DNA from: Microbacterium sp. AK009
GTDB lineage: Bacteria; Actinomycetota; Actinomycetes; Actinomycetales; Microbacteriaceae
NCBI RefSeq assembly: GCF_013410955.1
Contig: NZ_JACCCG010000004.1
Span: 310,001 to 374,000, forward strand
Direction of reading: 5' to 3'
DNA: 64,000 nucleotides
A program made the position numbers and the translations under genes. Below are positions 48,674 to 58,629 of the stretch, one piece after another; within the stretch, counting starts at the first letter, position 1, and every line of letters starts with the position of its first letter. The notes below the pieces were generated by a model. The model made no database searches. It was not told where the DNA came from and worked only from the letters and a program-made list of their open reading frames with translations.

Positions 48674-49989
48674 CCACCCTCCTTCCCACCCCCGCGCTCC
48701 GCGAGCCCGTCGACCCCTCGGTCGATCACGAGATCCAGGCGATCGTGTCGGGGAGATCCACGACCGAGACCTGCGCGACCGACCTCGCCGCCGGCCCCTG
48801 GGACTTCGACGCCCGGCCCGGCTACGGACCCGGGTCGTCGATGGGCGATGTGATCCCCACCGGCGCGCCGCGCCAGGGCGAGCTCCCCCGCGAGTACCGC
48901 GAGGCCTCCGAGGCCGAGCTCGCCGACCGGATCCGGGCCGCCAAGGCCACCCTCGGCGACCGGGTCGTCGTGCTCGGCCACTTCTACCAGCGCGAAGAGG
49001 TGATCGCCCACGCCGACTACGTCGGCGACTCCTTCCAGCTCGCCAATGCCGCACTGGCGCACCCCCGCGCCGAGGCGATCGTCTTCTGCGGTGTGCACTT
49101 CATGGCAGAGACGGCCGACCTCCTCTCGCGGCCCGAGCAGGCCGTCATCCTGCCGAACCTCGCCGCAGGGTGCTCGATGGCCGACATGGCCGACATCGAC
49201 CAGGTCGAGGAGTGCTGGGAGCAGCTCGCCGAGGTGTACGGCGATCTCGACACCCCCGACGAGGACGGGCTGGTCCCCGTCATCCCGGTCACCTACATGA
49301 ACTCCTCCGCGGCGATCAAGGGGTTCGTCGGCCGCCACGGCGGGATCGTCTGCACCTCCTCCAACGCGCGCACCGTGCTGGAGTGGGCCTTCGCGCGCGG
49401 GCGCCGGGTGCTGTTCTTCCCCGACCAGCACCTCGGGCGCAACACCGCCAAGGCGATGGGCGTGCCGCTCGAGCAGATGCCGATGTGGAACCCGCGGAAG
49501 CCGCTGGGGGGCAGCACCGCCGACGAGCTCGCCGACGCCCGCGTCATCCTTTGGCACGGCTTCTGCTCGGTGCACCGTCGTTTCACCGTCGACCAGATCG
49601 ACCGCGCGCGCGCCGAGCACCCGGGCGTCCGCGTCATCGTCCATCCCGAGTGTCCGATGGCGGTCGTCGACGCCGCCGACGAGGCCGGCTCGACCGACTA
49701 CATCCGCAAGGCCATCCAGGCCGCGACCGAGCCGACCACGTTCGCCATCGGCACCGAGATCAACCTGGTGCAGCGGCTCGCCGCCGAGCATCCGCAGCAC
49801 ACCGTCTTCTGCCTCGATCCCGTGGTGTGCCCGTGCTCGACGATGTACCGCATCCACCCCGGGTACCTCGCGTGGGTGCTCGAAGGACTCGTCCGCGGCG
49901 AGGTGCAGAACCGGATCACGGTTCCCGCAGACGTCGCCGACCCCGCCCGGGTGGCACTCGAGCGGATGCTGGCGGCCAAGCCCTCATGA
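48670..49989 (+). CDS. nadA: Quinolinate synthase A
   Basis: 439 residues. The 4Fe-4S cluster cysteines are likely in FCGVHFMAE, GFCSVHRR/HPECPM and the final CLDPVVCPCSTMY. It joins iminoaspartate and dihydroxyacetone phosphate to give quinolinate. The N-terminal ~70 residues are an extension seen in actinobacterial NadA. ATG overlaps the nrtR stop, and its stop overlaps nadB (ATGA). Confidence 0.94.
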   Translation: MTTLLPTPALREPVDPSVDHEIQAIVSGRSTTETCATDLAAGPWDFDARPGYGPGSSMGDVIPTGAPRQGELPREYREASEAELADRIRAAKATLGDRVVVLGHFYQREEVIAHADYVGDSFQLANAALAHPRAEAIVFCGVHFMAETADLLSRPEQAVILPNLAAGCSMADMADIDQVEECWEQLAEVYGDLDTPDEDGLVPVIPVTYMNSSAAIKGFVGRHGGIVCTSSNARTVLEWAFARGRRVLFFPDQHLGRNTAKAMGVPLEQMPMWNPRKPLGGSTADELADARVILWHGFCSVHRRFTVDQIDRARAEHPGVRVIVHPECPMAVVDAADEAGSTDYIRKAIQAATEPTTFAIGTEINLVQRLAAEHPQHTVFCLDPVVCPCSTMYRIHPGYLAWVLEGLVRGEVQNRITVPADVADPARVALERMLAAKPS

Positions 49990-51596
49990 ACGCCATCACC
50001 GCACCCACCCCACCCACCGTGCACGCCGTCGTCGTCGGCAGCGGGATCGCCGGCCTCACCGCCGCACTACACGCCGTGACACGCGGCTGCCGGGTGACCC
50101 TCGTCACCAAGGACGTCCTCGAGCACGCCAATACCCGCTACGCCCAGGGCGGCATCGCCGGGGTGATGTTCGACGACGACCGCGTCGAAGACCACATCCG
50201 CGACACGATCACCGCCGGGGCGGGTCTCAGCGAACCCGACGCCGTCCGCGTCCTCGCCGAGGAAGGCCCCGCGCGCATCCGCGATCTGATCGCGCTCGGC
50301 GTGGCGTTCGACCGAGCACCCGACGGCACCCTCGTGAAAGGGCTCGAGGCGGCCCACTCCTACCCGCGCATCCTCCACGCCGGGGGGGATGCCACGGGCA
50401 CGGCGGTCGAGAAGGCGCTCGTCGCCCGGCTGCGCGAAAGCGGCGTGACGGTGATCGAGCACGCGTTCCTCGTCGACCTCGCGGTCGATGAGGGGCGGGT
50501 GCGGGGGGTGGAGCTGCTCGTCGGCGAGTCCGGAGACCGGACCGGTGAGCGCCGGACCCTCGCCGCCGACGCGGTGGTGCTCGCGACCGGAGGCGCGGGA
50601 GAGCTGTACTCCCACTCCACGAACCCGTCGGTGGCCACCGGCGACGGCATCGCCGCGGCGCTGCGCGCCGGCGCCGCCGTCGCCGACCTGGAGTTCGTCC
50701 AGTTCCATCCCACCGTCCTTCCCGAGGACGATCAGGGCGAGGCCTTCCTCGTCTCCGAGGCGGTGCGAGGAGAGGGCGCCACGCTCATCGACGATGCCGG
50801 GCGCCGCTTCGTCTTCGACGTCCATCCCGACGGAGAACTCGCTCCGCGCGATGTCGTCGCGGCAGCGATCGCGGATCGGATGGCCCGGCAGGGCGGGCGT
50901 CCCGCGAGGCTCGACGCCACGCACCTGCGGCCCACCCTCGCCGAGCGACGCGCGTTCCTGGCTCGGCGCTTCCCCACCATCGACGCCGCCGTGCACCGCC
51001 GAGGGTGGGACTGGGCGGCCGAGCCCGTGCCTGTCACACCTGCGGCGCACTACCTCATGGGGGGCGTCGTGACCGACCTCCACGGGCGCACCTCTCTCCC
51101 CGGTCTCTACGCCGTCGGCGAGGTGGCGCGCACCGGCGTCCACGGCGCGAACCGGCTGGCCTCGAACTCCCTGCTCGAGGGCGCGGTGTTCGGCGCACGG
51201 GCGGGTGACACGATCGCCGCGGACGCCGCGCGCGAGTGGCCGTCCGCGCCGGGCGTCGCTGCGAACGCCGCACCGGCCCTTCCGAGCGCCGTGGTCGCTC
51301 CTCCTCCCTTCGACCGCGCAGCCCTGCAGGATCTCCTCTGGACGCATGCGGGGCTCGTTCGCACGGAGCGGGGCCTCGCCGAGGCCGCAGCCGTCCTCCG
51401 CGCCTGGAGCTCTGCGGCCGCGCCCGCGTCGACCGAGCGGGAATACGAGGATGCGAACCTCCTCCTCGTCGGCGCGCACCTCGTCACGGCAGCACGCGCA
51501 CGTCGGGAGTCCGTCGGGGCGCACGTCCGCGCTGACGCGACGACGTCGGCCGCCTCGGTTCCGGCCGAGCCGATGGCCCGGGCGGCATCATGCTGA
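49986..51596 (+). CDS. nadB: L-aspartate oxidase
   Basis: 536 residues, FAD-dependent flavoprotein of the succinate dehydrogenase superfamily. FAD motif VVVGSGIAGLTAAL (15-28), RYAQGGIAGV and active-site HPTVL and EAVRGEGA. It oxidises aspartate to iminoaspartate for NadA. The last 7 bases overlap nadC. Confidence 0.94.
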   Translation: MNAITAPTPPTVHAVVVGSGIAGLTAALHAVTRGCRVTLVTKDVLEHANTRYAQGGIAGVMFDDDRVEDHIRDTITAGAGLSEPDAVRVLAEEGPARIRDLIALGVAFDRAPDGTLVKGLEAAHSYPRILHAGGDATGTAVEKALVARLRESGVTVIEHAFLVDLAVDEGRVRGVELLVGESGDRTGERRTLAADAVVLATGGAGELYSHSTNPSVATGDGIAAALRAGAAVADLEFVQFHPTVLPEDDQGEAFLVSEAVRGEGATLIDDAGRRFVFDVHPDGELAPRDVVAAAIADRMARQGGRPARLDATHLRPTLAERRAFLARRFPTIDAAVHRRGWDWAAEPVPVTPAAHYLMGGVVTDLHGRTSLPGLYAVGEVARTGVHGANRLASNSLLEGAVFGARAGDTIAADAAREWPSAPGVAANAAPALPSAVVAPPPFDRAALQDLLWTHAGLVRTERGLAEAAAVLRAWSSAAAPASTEREYEDANLLLVGAHLVTAARARRESVGAHVRADATTSAASVPAEPMARAASC

Positions 51597-52456
51597 CGCC
51601 GGCCTCGATCGACCGTGTCGTCGCCGCGGCCCTTTCCGAAGACGCACCGTGGGGCGATCTGACCAGCACCGCGTTCATCCCCGAGGCGGCGACGGCGCGC
51701 GCCGAGCTCATCGCCCGCGAAGCCGGTGTCGCCAGCGGCCTCTCCGTCTTCGCCACGGCCTTCCGGCTCACCGACCCCGTCATCACGGTGACCACTCAGG
51801 TGGAGGACGGGGCCCGCTTCGAGCCCGGTGCCGTGCTCGCCGTCGTCGAGGGGCCTGCCCGCGGAATCCTCACGGCCGAGCGGGTCGCGTTGAATCTGAC
51901 GCAGCGGATGTCGGGGATCGCCACCCTGACCGCGCGGTACGTCTCGGAGGTCGCGCACACACGGGCCCGGATCGCAGACACCCGGAAGACCACGCCGGGC
52001 CTGCGCGCGCTCGAGCGCCAGGCGGTCCGCGACGGCGGCGGATACAACCACCGCTTCTCGCTGTCGGACGCGGTGATGGTCAAGGACAACCATCTGGCCG
52101 TCCTGACCGCGGGCGGCGCGTCGGTCACCGAAGCCCTCCGCACCCCGATGGCGAGCCTCCCCCACACCACCCATGTCGAGGTCGAGGTCGACCGCCTCGA
52201 TCAGATCGAACCCGTGCTCGCCGCGCGCGTGAACACGATCATGCTCGACAACTTCTCCCTGGATGATCTCCGTCGCGGGGTCGAGATCGTCGCCGGACGC
52301 GCCATCGTCGAGGCGTCGGGCGGGGTGTCGCTCCAGACGGTGGGCGCCATCGCCGAGACCGGGGTCGACGTCATCTCGGTGGGAGCCCTCACGCATTCGG
52401 CCCGCGCGCTGGATCTGGGGCTGGACATCCGGGTCTCGACCGCCGAAACGACCTGA
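51590..52456 (+). CDS. nadC: Nicotinate-nucleotide pyrophosphorylase (carboxylating)
   Basis: 288 residues, quinolinate phosphoribosyltransferase. Conserved DTRKTTPGLRALERQAV and KDNHLAVL motifs. It converts quinolinate and PRPP to NaMN, completing the de novo route to NaMN with NadA and NadB. Confidence 0.95.
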   Translation: MLTPASIDRVVAAALSEDAPWGDLTSTAFIPEAATARAELIAREAGVASGLSVFATAFRLTDPVITVTTQVEDGARFEPGAVLAVVEGPARGILTAERVALNLTQRMSGIATLTARYVSEVAHTRARIADTRKTTPGLRALERQAVRDGGGYNHRFSLSDAVMVKDNHLAVLTAGGASVTEALRTPMASLPHTTHVEVEVDRLDQIEPVLAARVNTIMLDNFSLDDLRRGVEIVAGRAIVEASGGVSLQTVGAIAETGVDVISVGALTHSARALDLGLDIRVSTAETT

Positions 52457-52467
52457 CGGAGCGCCCG

Positions 52468-53613
52468 ATGTCACTGCTCTACCTCGACAACGCAGCGACC
52501 ACCCCGGTGCGCCCGGAGGTCCTCGAGGCCATGGCGCCCTACCTCACCCGGTGGTTCGGAAACCCGTCGAGCCACCACACCGTCGGCGAGGCGGCCGCCG
52601 ACGCCCTCGAAGATGCCCGCGCGCGCGTCGCACGCGTCGTGGGGATGCGGCCCGGCGACATCGTCTTCACCTCGGGCGGCACCGAGGCCGACAACCTCGC
52701 GGTGAAGGGGATCGCCATCGCGGGCCAGCAGCATCGCGACGCACGACACGTGGTGACCGCGCCCATCGAGCACGAGGCCATCCTGGAGTCGGTGGATTAC
52801 CTCCGGCGCATCCACGGCTTCGCGGTGACCATGCTTCCCGTCGACCACGACGGCCGGATCGACCCCGCGGAGGTCTCCCGCGCTCTCCGGAATGACACGG
52901 CGCTCGTCGCCATCGGCTACGCCAACAACGAAGTGGGCACGGTGCAGGACGTCACGGCGATCGCCGCCGTGACCGGCGCGCGACGCATCCCCCTTCATCT
53001 CGATGCAGTGCAGGCCGCGGGGTGGCTGCCCCTCGCCGGTACCGGCGCCGACAGTCTCGCGATCGCCGGCCACAAGCTCGGCGCGCCCAAGGGAACCGGA
53101 GTCCTCGCCGTACGTGGCCGTGTCCCCCTCGAACCGCTGTTCCACGGCGGTGGTCAGGAGAGAGGGCGGCGCAGCGGCACCGAGGACGTCGCGGGCGCGG
53201 TGGCGCTCGCGACGGCGCTCGACCTCGCCGAGGCCGAGCGGGCCACGAGCAGCGCCCGGGTGAGTGCCACGCGGGATCGCTTCATCTCAGCTGTGCGCAC
53301 CCGGGTGCCCGAGGCCCGCCTCACGGGCCACCCCGCTGAGCGGCTTCCCGGGACCGCGAGCTTCGTGTTCCCGGGCACCTCCGGGGAAGCGATCCTGCTC
53401 GAGCTCGAGCGCCGGGGCGTGGTGTCCTCCAGCGGATCGGCGTGTGCGGCAGGCAGCGACGAACCCTCGCACGTGCTGCTCGCGATGGGGTACGCACCCG
53501 AGGTCGCGCAGACCGCCGTGCGGTTCAGCTTCTCCCCCCGCTCCGACGTGGAGGCCGACGGGCTGGCCGACCACGTCGCAGCAGCCGTCCGGGCGGTACG
53601 ATCGGCCCCGTGA
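52468..53613 (+). CDS. Cysteine desulfurase (IscS/NifS-like)
   Basis: 381 residues, class V PLP enzyme. The PLP lysine is in IAGHKLGAPKG (about Lys202) and the persulfide cysteine is Cys326 in SSSGSACAAG. Its place directly after nadC suggests it supplies sulfur for the NadA Fe-S cluster, as in bacteria with a nadB-linked nifS. ATG 11 bases after nadC. Confidence 0.9.
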   Translation: MSLLYLDNAATTPVRPEVLEAMAPYLTRWFGNPSSHHTVGEAAADALEDARARVARVVGMRPGDIVFTSGGTEADNLAVKGIAIAGQQHRDARHVVTAPIEHEAILESVDYLRRIHGFAVTMLPVDHDGRIDPAEVSRALRNDTALVAIGYANNEVGTVQDVTAIAAVTGARRIPLHLDAVQAAGWLPLAGTGADSLAIAGHKLGAPKGTGVLAVRGRVPLEPLFHGGGQERGRRSGTEDVAGAVALATALDLAEAERATSSARVSATRDRFISAVRTRVPEARLTGHPAERLPGTASFVFPGTSGEAILLELERRGVVSSSGSACAAGSDEPSHVLLAMGYAPEVAQTAVRFSFSPRSDVEADGLADHVAAAVRAVRSAP

Positions 53614-54551
53614 CATCCGCCCTCACCGTCATCGTCCCAGGCTTCGACGTCGGGCCCTGGGTGGGCGAGGCGCTGGCATCACTGCAGTCCCAGACGTTCC
53701 GTCAGTGGCGCGCCGTCCTCGTCGACGACGCCTCCACCGACGACACCCTCGCGATCTTCACGCGCGCCGCCGCGGAGGACGAGCGGTTCTCGGTCATCCG
53801 CCACCCCGAACGGCGGGGCCTCGCCGCCGCGCGCAACACCGGACTCGACGCGGTCGACACCCCCTACCTGGCCTTTCTCGACGGCGACGATCGATTCACC
53901 CCCACCGCCCTCGAGCGCCTCGTCACCGTCCTCGACGACACCGGCAGCGACTTCGTCGTCGGCGCCTACGTGCGGCTCCGGGCCGACGAGACCGGGGCCT
54001 ATGCCGCAGGACCGGTTCAGCCCTGGGTCGCTGCCGCGACCGACCCGGAGCGTCGACGCACCTCCCTCGAAGAGCATCCCGCGGCATCCGGCAACATCGT
54101 CGCCTGGTCCAAGGTCAGCAGGCACGATTTCTGGCAGCGCACGGGCCTGCGCTTTCCCGAAGGGCGACTATACGAAGACCAGATCCTCGCCCAACGGATG
54201 TACGGGGCCGCGCGGTCGTTCGATGTCATCCCCGACGTCGTCGTGGAGTGGCGCGAACGCGCGGACGGGTCCTCCATCACCCAGCACACGGAGGCCCTGC
54301 CGGTGCTGCGCGACTATCTCGACGGACTCCGCGGCGGTCTGGAGATCCTCGATGCCGCGGGGCTCCCGGCCGCTGTGCGCGCGCGGATCGAGCTCATCCT
54401 GACCCTGGACCTCCCGCCCCTGATCACCGTCGCGCGATCGCATCATGACGACGCCTACCGGCGGGCGCTGGGAGCCTTCGTCCGCGACCTGCAGGGGCGG
54501 GGTCTGGACCGGGCCGTCACGCCGGAGATGTCGGCCGCCGCCCTCTGGTGA
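53610..54551 (+). CDS. Family 2 glycosyltransferase
   Basis: 313 residues, GT-A fold. N-terminal SALTVIVPGFDVGPWVGEAL, the DDASTDDT motif and the metal-binding acidic LDGDDRF. No membrane segment. Sugar donor and acceptor unknown. GTG start overlaps the desulfurase stop (GTGA), so it is the last gene of the nad operon although no link to NAD metabolism is obvious. Confidence 0.87.
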   Translation: MTSALTVIVPGFDVGPWVGEALASLQSQTFRQWRAVLVDDASTDDTLAIFTRAAAEDERFSVIRHPERRGLAAARNTGLDAVDTPYLAFLDGDDRFTPTALERLVTVLDDTGSDFVVGAYVRLRADETGAYAAGPVQPWVAAATDPERRRTSLEEHPAASGNIVAWSKVSRHDFWQRTGLRFPEGRLYEDQILAQRMYGAARSFDVIPDVVVEWRERADGSSITQHTEALPVLRDYLDGLRGGLEILDAAGLPAAVRARIELILTLDLPPLITVARSHHDDAYRRALGAFVRDLQGRGLDRAVTPEMSAAALW

Positions 54552-54572
54552 GACCGCTGCGCTCTGGTGAGA

Positions 54573-56618
54573 TCAGGGAAGAGGGCGGTCGGGGAGGACG
54601 ACGGCGGGCTCGGCGAGAAGGCGAGCGACCTCTTCGCGATCGCGTCGCAGTTCGGCGTCGATCTGCCGATCCCCCGCCTCGTCCGGCGCACGATCGGCTC
54701 GGCGGTCCGGGAGATCGGCGGGCTCGTCGCCCGCCTCCGCCTCGAGCACGCGCGTCGTCGCCAGCTGCTGCGCGGCGAGCTCCGCGTAGAGTCCTCCCTC
54801 GGCCACGAGCTCGCTGTGCGTCCCCGACTCCACGATCCGACCGGCCTCGATCACGTGGATGACGTCGGCGGCGATCACCGTCGACAGGCGGTGGGCGATC
54901 GAGAGGGTCGTGCGCCCCCGAGCGGCGGCGTCCAGCGCCTCCTGCACGACCCGCTCCGAAACGGTGTCGAGGGCCGAGGTCGCCTCGTCCAGAAGCAGGA
55001 CGGGCGGGTCCTTCAGCAGCACCCGCGCGATGGCGATGCGCTGCTTCTCACCGCCCGAGAGCCGGTATCCGCGCTCCCCGACCACGGTGTCGTATCCGCG
55101 CTCGAAGCCGGCGATGACGTGGTGGATGTTGGCGGCCCGGCACGCCGCTTCCAGTTCGTCGTCGGTCGCGTCGGGCTTTGCGTACCGGAGGTTCTGCCGG
55201 ATCGTCGCGTGGAAGAGATACGTCTCCTGGGAGACGATCCCGATGCGGTCGATGATCGACTCCTGGGTGAGACGGCGCACGTCCTCTCCGGCGAAGAGCA
55301 CGGCGCCGTCGCTGACCTCGTAGAGACGAGGAGTGAGGTAGAGCACGGTGGTCTTCCCTGCCCCCGACGGACCGACGAACGCCACATGCTGTCCGGGCTC
55401 GGCCACGAAGGAGATCCCTGCCAGGGTGGGCCGGGTCTCGGGCGCGGCGTCGGGGTAGCGGAACACCACGTCGCGGAACTCGATCCGCCCCTCCGGCCCC
55501 GGCGCATCGGCGACGTCGATCGCATCGGGAGCGTCGCTGATGGCGGGGGTGAGGTCGAGATACTCGAAGATGCGGGCGAAGAGCGCCGCAGAGGTCTGCA
55601 GATCCAGGGCCACGCGCATGAGACCCATGAGCGGCATGAGCAGTCGCGCCTGCACCGTCGTGAAGGCCACGATCGTCCCCGCGGTGATCGCGTCCGCACC
55701 GCCGGTGACCAGGACCCCCGCGACCAGGTAGATGAGGGCGGGCACGCTGGACATGAGCACCTGCACGACGGCGAAGAACCCCTGACCGCTCATCGCGCGG
55801 CGGACCTGCAGCCGCACCTGGTTGACGTTCTCGTCGGCGTAGCGCGCCGACTCGGTGCGCTGCCGGTTGAAGGACTTCGACAGCAGGATGCCCGAGACGC
55901 TCAGTGTCTCCTGCGTGATGGAGGTCAGTTCCGACAGCGACTCCTGGGTCTCGCCGGCGATCCGCGCGCGCACCTGCCCCACACGCCGCTGCACGATGAC
56001 GAGGAACGGCATCATGATGACGGCGATGATCGTGAGCCGCCAGTCGATGATGATCATCGCGACGAGCGATGCGATGACGGTGACGACGTTGCCGAGGATG
56101 CTGGTGACGGTGTTCGTGAGCACTCCGGACACGCCGCCGACGTCGTTCTGCAGGCGGGACTGGATGACCCCGGTCTTGGTCCGGGTGAAGAACGCGAGTT
56201 CCATCGCCTGGAGGTGGTCGAACAGGCGCACCCGCAGGTCGCCGGTGACCCGGTTGCCGACCGTCGAGGTCAGCCACGTCTGGACGACCCCGAGCACGGC
56301 GGAGAGGAGGAACAGCCCGATCATGATCGCGACGAGCCGGGCGAGGAGCGGGATGTCGGGGGATCCGCCCCCGACGGGGAACAGGGCGTCGTCGAAGATC
56401 CGCTGCACCAGCAGCGGAGGGATCACCGCGACACCGGCACCGACGATGACGAGGATGCCGGTGAGCGTGATCCTGCCGAGGTACGGTCGGAAGAGCGCGA
56501 CGACCCGGCGACCCAGGTTCGGGATCTTCGGCGCCTCGGCGTTCAGCCGGCGCTGGGCCTCGATGTCGACGGGCCGGAAGCCGCCGGAGGCTCCCCCGCC
56601 GCCACCACCTCCGCGCAT
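54573..56618 (-). CDS. ABC exporter, fused permease-ATPase
   Basis: 681 residues. Six membrane helices (about 40-330) and an ATPase with GPSGAGKTT, LSGGEKQRIAIAR and LLLDEATSALD. A Gly-rich start (MRGGGGGGGASGG) and a charged C-terminal extension of about 60 residues are unusual. It is a multidrug or lipid type exporter of the half-transporter class, likely a homodimer. ATG 56618 is called; GTG 56624, two codons upstream, has TAGGCT 7 bases before it and is equally possible. Convergent with the glycosyltransferase gene. Confidence 0.88.
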   Translation of the reverse strand: MRGGGGGGGASGGFRPVDIEAQRRLNAEAPKIPNLGRRVVALFRPYLGRITLTGILVIVGAGVAVIPPLLVQRIFDDALFPVGGGSPDIPLLARLVAIMIGLFLLSAVLGVVQTWLTSTVGNRVTGDLRVRLFDHLQAMELAFFTRTKTGVIQSRLQNDVGGVSGVLTNTVTSILGNVVTVIASLVAMIIIDWRLTIIAVIMMPFLVIVQRRVGQVRARIAGETQESLSELTSITQETLSVSGILLSKSFNRQRTESARYADENVNQVRLQVRRAMSGQGFFAVVQVLMSSVPALIYLVAGVLVTGGADAITAGTIVAFTTVQARLLMPLMGLMRVALDLQTSAALFARIFEYLDLTPAISDAPDAIDVADAPGPEGRIEFRDVVFRYPDAAPETRPTLAGISFVAEPGQHVAFVGPSGAGKTTVLYLTPRLYEVSDGAVLFAGEDVRRLTQESIIDRIGIVSQETYLFHATIRQNLRYAKPDATDDELEAACRAANIHHVIAGFERGYDTVVGERGYRLSGGEKQRIAIARVLLKDPPVLLLDEATSALDTVSERVVQEALDAAARGRTTLSIAHRLSTVIAADVIHVIEAGRIVESGTHSELVAEGGLYAELAAQQLATTRVLEAEAGDEPADLPDRRADRAPDEAGDRQIDAELRRDREEVARLLAEPAVVLPDRPLP

Positions 56619-56632
56619 GCTCACCTTCGCCA

Positions 56633-56638
56633 GCCTAC
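56633..56638 (-). promoter_or_regulatory. -10-like hexamer for the ABC exporter
   Basis: TAGGCT on the minus strand, 7 bases before GTG 56624. Back to back with the hexamer of the acidic protein. Confidence 0.45.
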
Positions 56639-56662
56639 TGACGCCCACCCCCACCGGCTCGG

Positions 56663-56668
56663 TAGGGT
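56663..56668 (+). promoter_or_regulatory. -10-like hexamer for the small acidic protein
   Basis: TAGGGT, 7 bases before ATG 56676. Candidate leaderless promoter. Confidence 0.45.
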
Positions 56669-56675
56669 GAGAGGC

Positions 56676-56885
56676 ATGAGCGAGACCACGCCGGAACAGC
56701 CCGCCCGCGACGGGGAGGACCTCGCCGAGATCCGCGCCGAGATCGACGAGCTGAAGGCCGTGCCGGAGGAGGAGCTGGTCTCGCCGACCCCCGCGGGCCT
56801 CCTCGCCGCCGAGCCGGAGCCCGAGCCCACGGATCCGATCGGGTCGGCGGACGACGACGACATGGAGCCGACCGCCGAGCACTGA
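56676..56885 (+). CDS. Small acidic protein, unknown function
   Basis: 69 residues, about a third Asp or Glu and no Cys, Trp or Tyr. Start MSETTPEQPARDGED, end DDDDMEPTAEH. Probably disordered apart from a short helix (LAEIRAEIDELKAV). The frame upstream to 54567 is an antisense shadow of the exporter; the ATG 56676 with GAGAGG before it defines the real gene. Confidence 0.7.
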   Translation: MSETTPEQPARDGEDLAEIRAEIDELKAVPEEELVSPTPAGLLAAEPEPEPTDPIGSADDDDMEPTAEH

Positions 56886-57023
56886 CAGGCCGGCTCCGAC
56901 CGATTCACCTCCGACGGGAATGCCCTGTCGGAGGTGGCGGTTAGCTTCAGACAGTCCTCACGGATGACGCGTGCCCGCGCCATCCGTCACCTTCGCCTTG
57001 TTCCGCTCGTCCCGAGGAGCCCC

Positions 57024-58541
57024 GTGGCAGCCACCGACACCGTTCCCACCGCCGGCGCCGTTCGCGACTCCGCGCCGCCCGCGACGCTCAGCCCGCTCGA
57101 GAGCCGCATCATCTGGCTGCTGCTGGCGGCCGCGTTCGTCGCGATCCTGAACGAGACCACGATGGGCATCGCGATCCCACGTCTGATCGTCGACCTCGGC
57201 ATCACCGCCGTCGCCGCGCAGTGGCTGACGACCGCCTTCATGCTGACGATGGCCGTCGTCATTCCCATCACCGGCTTCCTCCTCCGCCGATTCACCACCC
57301 GACAGATGTTCATCGCCGCGATGAGCCTGTTCTCGGTCGGTACGCTCATCGCCTTCCTGTCCCCCGGCTTCCCGATGCTCCTGGTCGCGCGCGTCGTGCA
57401 GGCATCGGGAACGGCCATCATGATGCCGCTGCTCATGACGACGATCATGAACGTCGTCCCGCCGCAGTCCCGCGGGCGCATGATGGGCCGGGTCAGCATC
57501 GTCATCTCGCTCGCCCCGGCCATCGGCCCGTCGCTGTCGGGCTTCCTCATCGACACCGTCGGCTGGCGCTGGAACTTCGGCGTCGTCCTCCCGATCGCCC
57601 TGGTCGCCCTCGCCGTCGGCGCGATCTGGATCCGCAACCTCGGCGAGACCACGCGCGCGCCGATCGACGTGCTCTCCGTGATCCTCTCCGCCCTCGGCTT
57701 CGGCGGCCTGGTCTACGGCCTGAGCCAGATCGGGGGCGCCGCGCAGGCCCACGGCGGCACCGCCGCCGAAGCGGCGACGGCGTCCGCCACCGCGACCGTC
57801 TCGCTCATCGTGGCGTTCTCGGTCGGCGTGGTCGCGCTGGCGCTCTTCGCGTGGCGGCAGATCCGGCTGCAGCGCAGCGACGACGCCCTCCTCGATCTGC
57901 GGGTGTTCACCTTCCGCAACTTCAGCTTCGCCACCGGTCATATGACGCTTCTTTCGGCGGCGTTCTTCGGCATCATCACCGTGCTGCCGCTCTACGCGCA
58001 GAACGTGGTCGGGCTCGATCCGTTCATGTCGGGACTCATCGTCCTCCCGGGCGCCCTGGCGATGGGTCTGGCCGGACCCATCGTGGGGCGCATCTACGAC
58101 CGGTACGGCACCCGCGTGCTCCTCGTCCCCGGCACCATCATCGCCGTCGGCATGCTGTGGGTCTTCACGACATTCACCGCGACGACGCCGATCTGGGCCA
58201 TCGCTGTGGGGCAGACCGCGCTGTCGATCGGACTGGCGCTGTCGTTCACTCCGCTCTTCACCGCATCGCTGGCCTCCCTCGACCGGAAGTACTACTCCTA
58301 CGGCTCTGCCGTCGTCGGGACCGTGCAGCAGGTCGCCGGAGCCGCCGGCATCGCCCTGTTCATCACGGTGATGTCCAGCGTCCAGTCCGCCGCGGAGGCG
58401 GCCGGGGCCTCCGACGCGGGCGCGCAGGGCGCACACGCAGCCTTCCTTCTCGCCGCGATCGTGTCGCTGCCATTGCTTTTCAGCGCATTCCTGGTGCGCA
58501 AGCCCGCCGACGAAGGACTGCCGCTGCCGGCCGGCCACTGA
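57024..58541 (+). CDS. MFS multidrug exporter (DHA2, 14-helix type)
   Basis: 505 residues with about 14 hydrophobic segments. Motif C-like region LAPAIGPSLSGFLID and the motif A-like RRFTTRQMF place it in the DHA2 drug:proton antiporter family (LmrB/EmrB-like). Substrate unknown. GTG 57024 has CGAGGAG close upstream and is preferred; ATGs at 56934 and 56964 are in frame but give an odd basic N-terminus. Confidence 0.85.
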   Translation: MAATDTVPTAGAVRDSAPPATLSPLESRIIWLLLAAAFVAILNETTMGIAIPRLIVDLGITAVAAQWLTTAFMLTMAVVIPITGFLLRRFTTRQMFIAAMSLFSVGTLIAFLSPGFPMLLVARVVQASGTAIMMPLLMTTIMNVVPPQSRGRMMGRVSIVISLAPAIGPSLSGFLIDTVGWRWNFGVVLPIALVALAVGAIWIRNLGETTRAPIDVLSVILSALGFGGLVYGLSQIGGAAQAHGGTAAEAATASATATVSLIVAFSVGVVALALFAWRQIRLQRSDDALLDLRVFTFRNFSFATGHMTLLSAAFFGIITVLPLYAQNVVGLDPFMSGLIVLPGALAMGLAGPIVGRIYDRYGTRVLLVPGTIIAVGMLWVFTTFTATTPIWAIAVGQTALSIGLALSFTPLFTASLASLDRKYYSYGSAVVGTVQQVAGAAGIALFITVMSSVQSAAEAAGASDAGAQGAHAAFLLAAIVSLPLLFSAFLVRKPADEGLPLPAGH

Positions 58542-58629
58542 GTCGTAGCCGTCGAGGGCGTCCGGGGCAAGCCCGGGCGCCGAGGCGGTGGACCGACCTA
58601 GCGTGGGGCACCCCACGAAAGGAAGTGTC

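Noticed and set aside
48225..49985. The long upstream part of the nadB frame
   Set aside because: It overlaps nrtR and nadA, both with clear domains. The ATG at 49986 overlapping the nadA stop is the real start.
54567..56675. The long upstream part of the acidic protein frame
   Set aside because: It is antisense to the ABC exporter; the small gene has its own ribosome site and hexamer at 56676.
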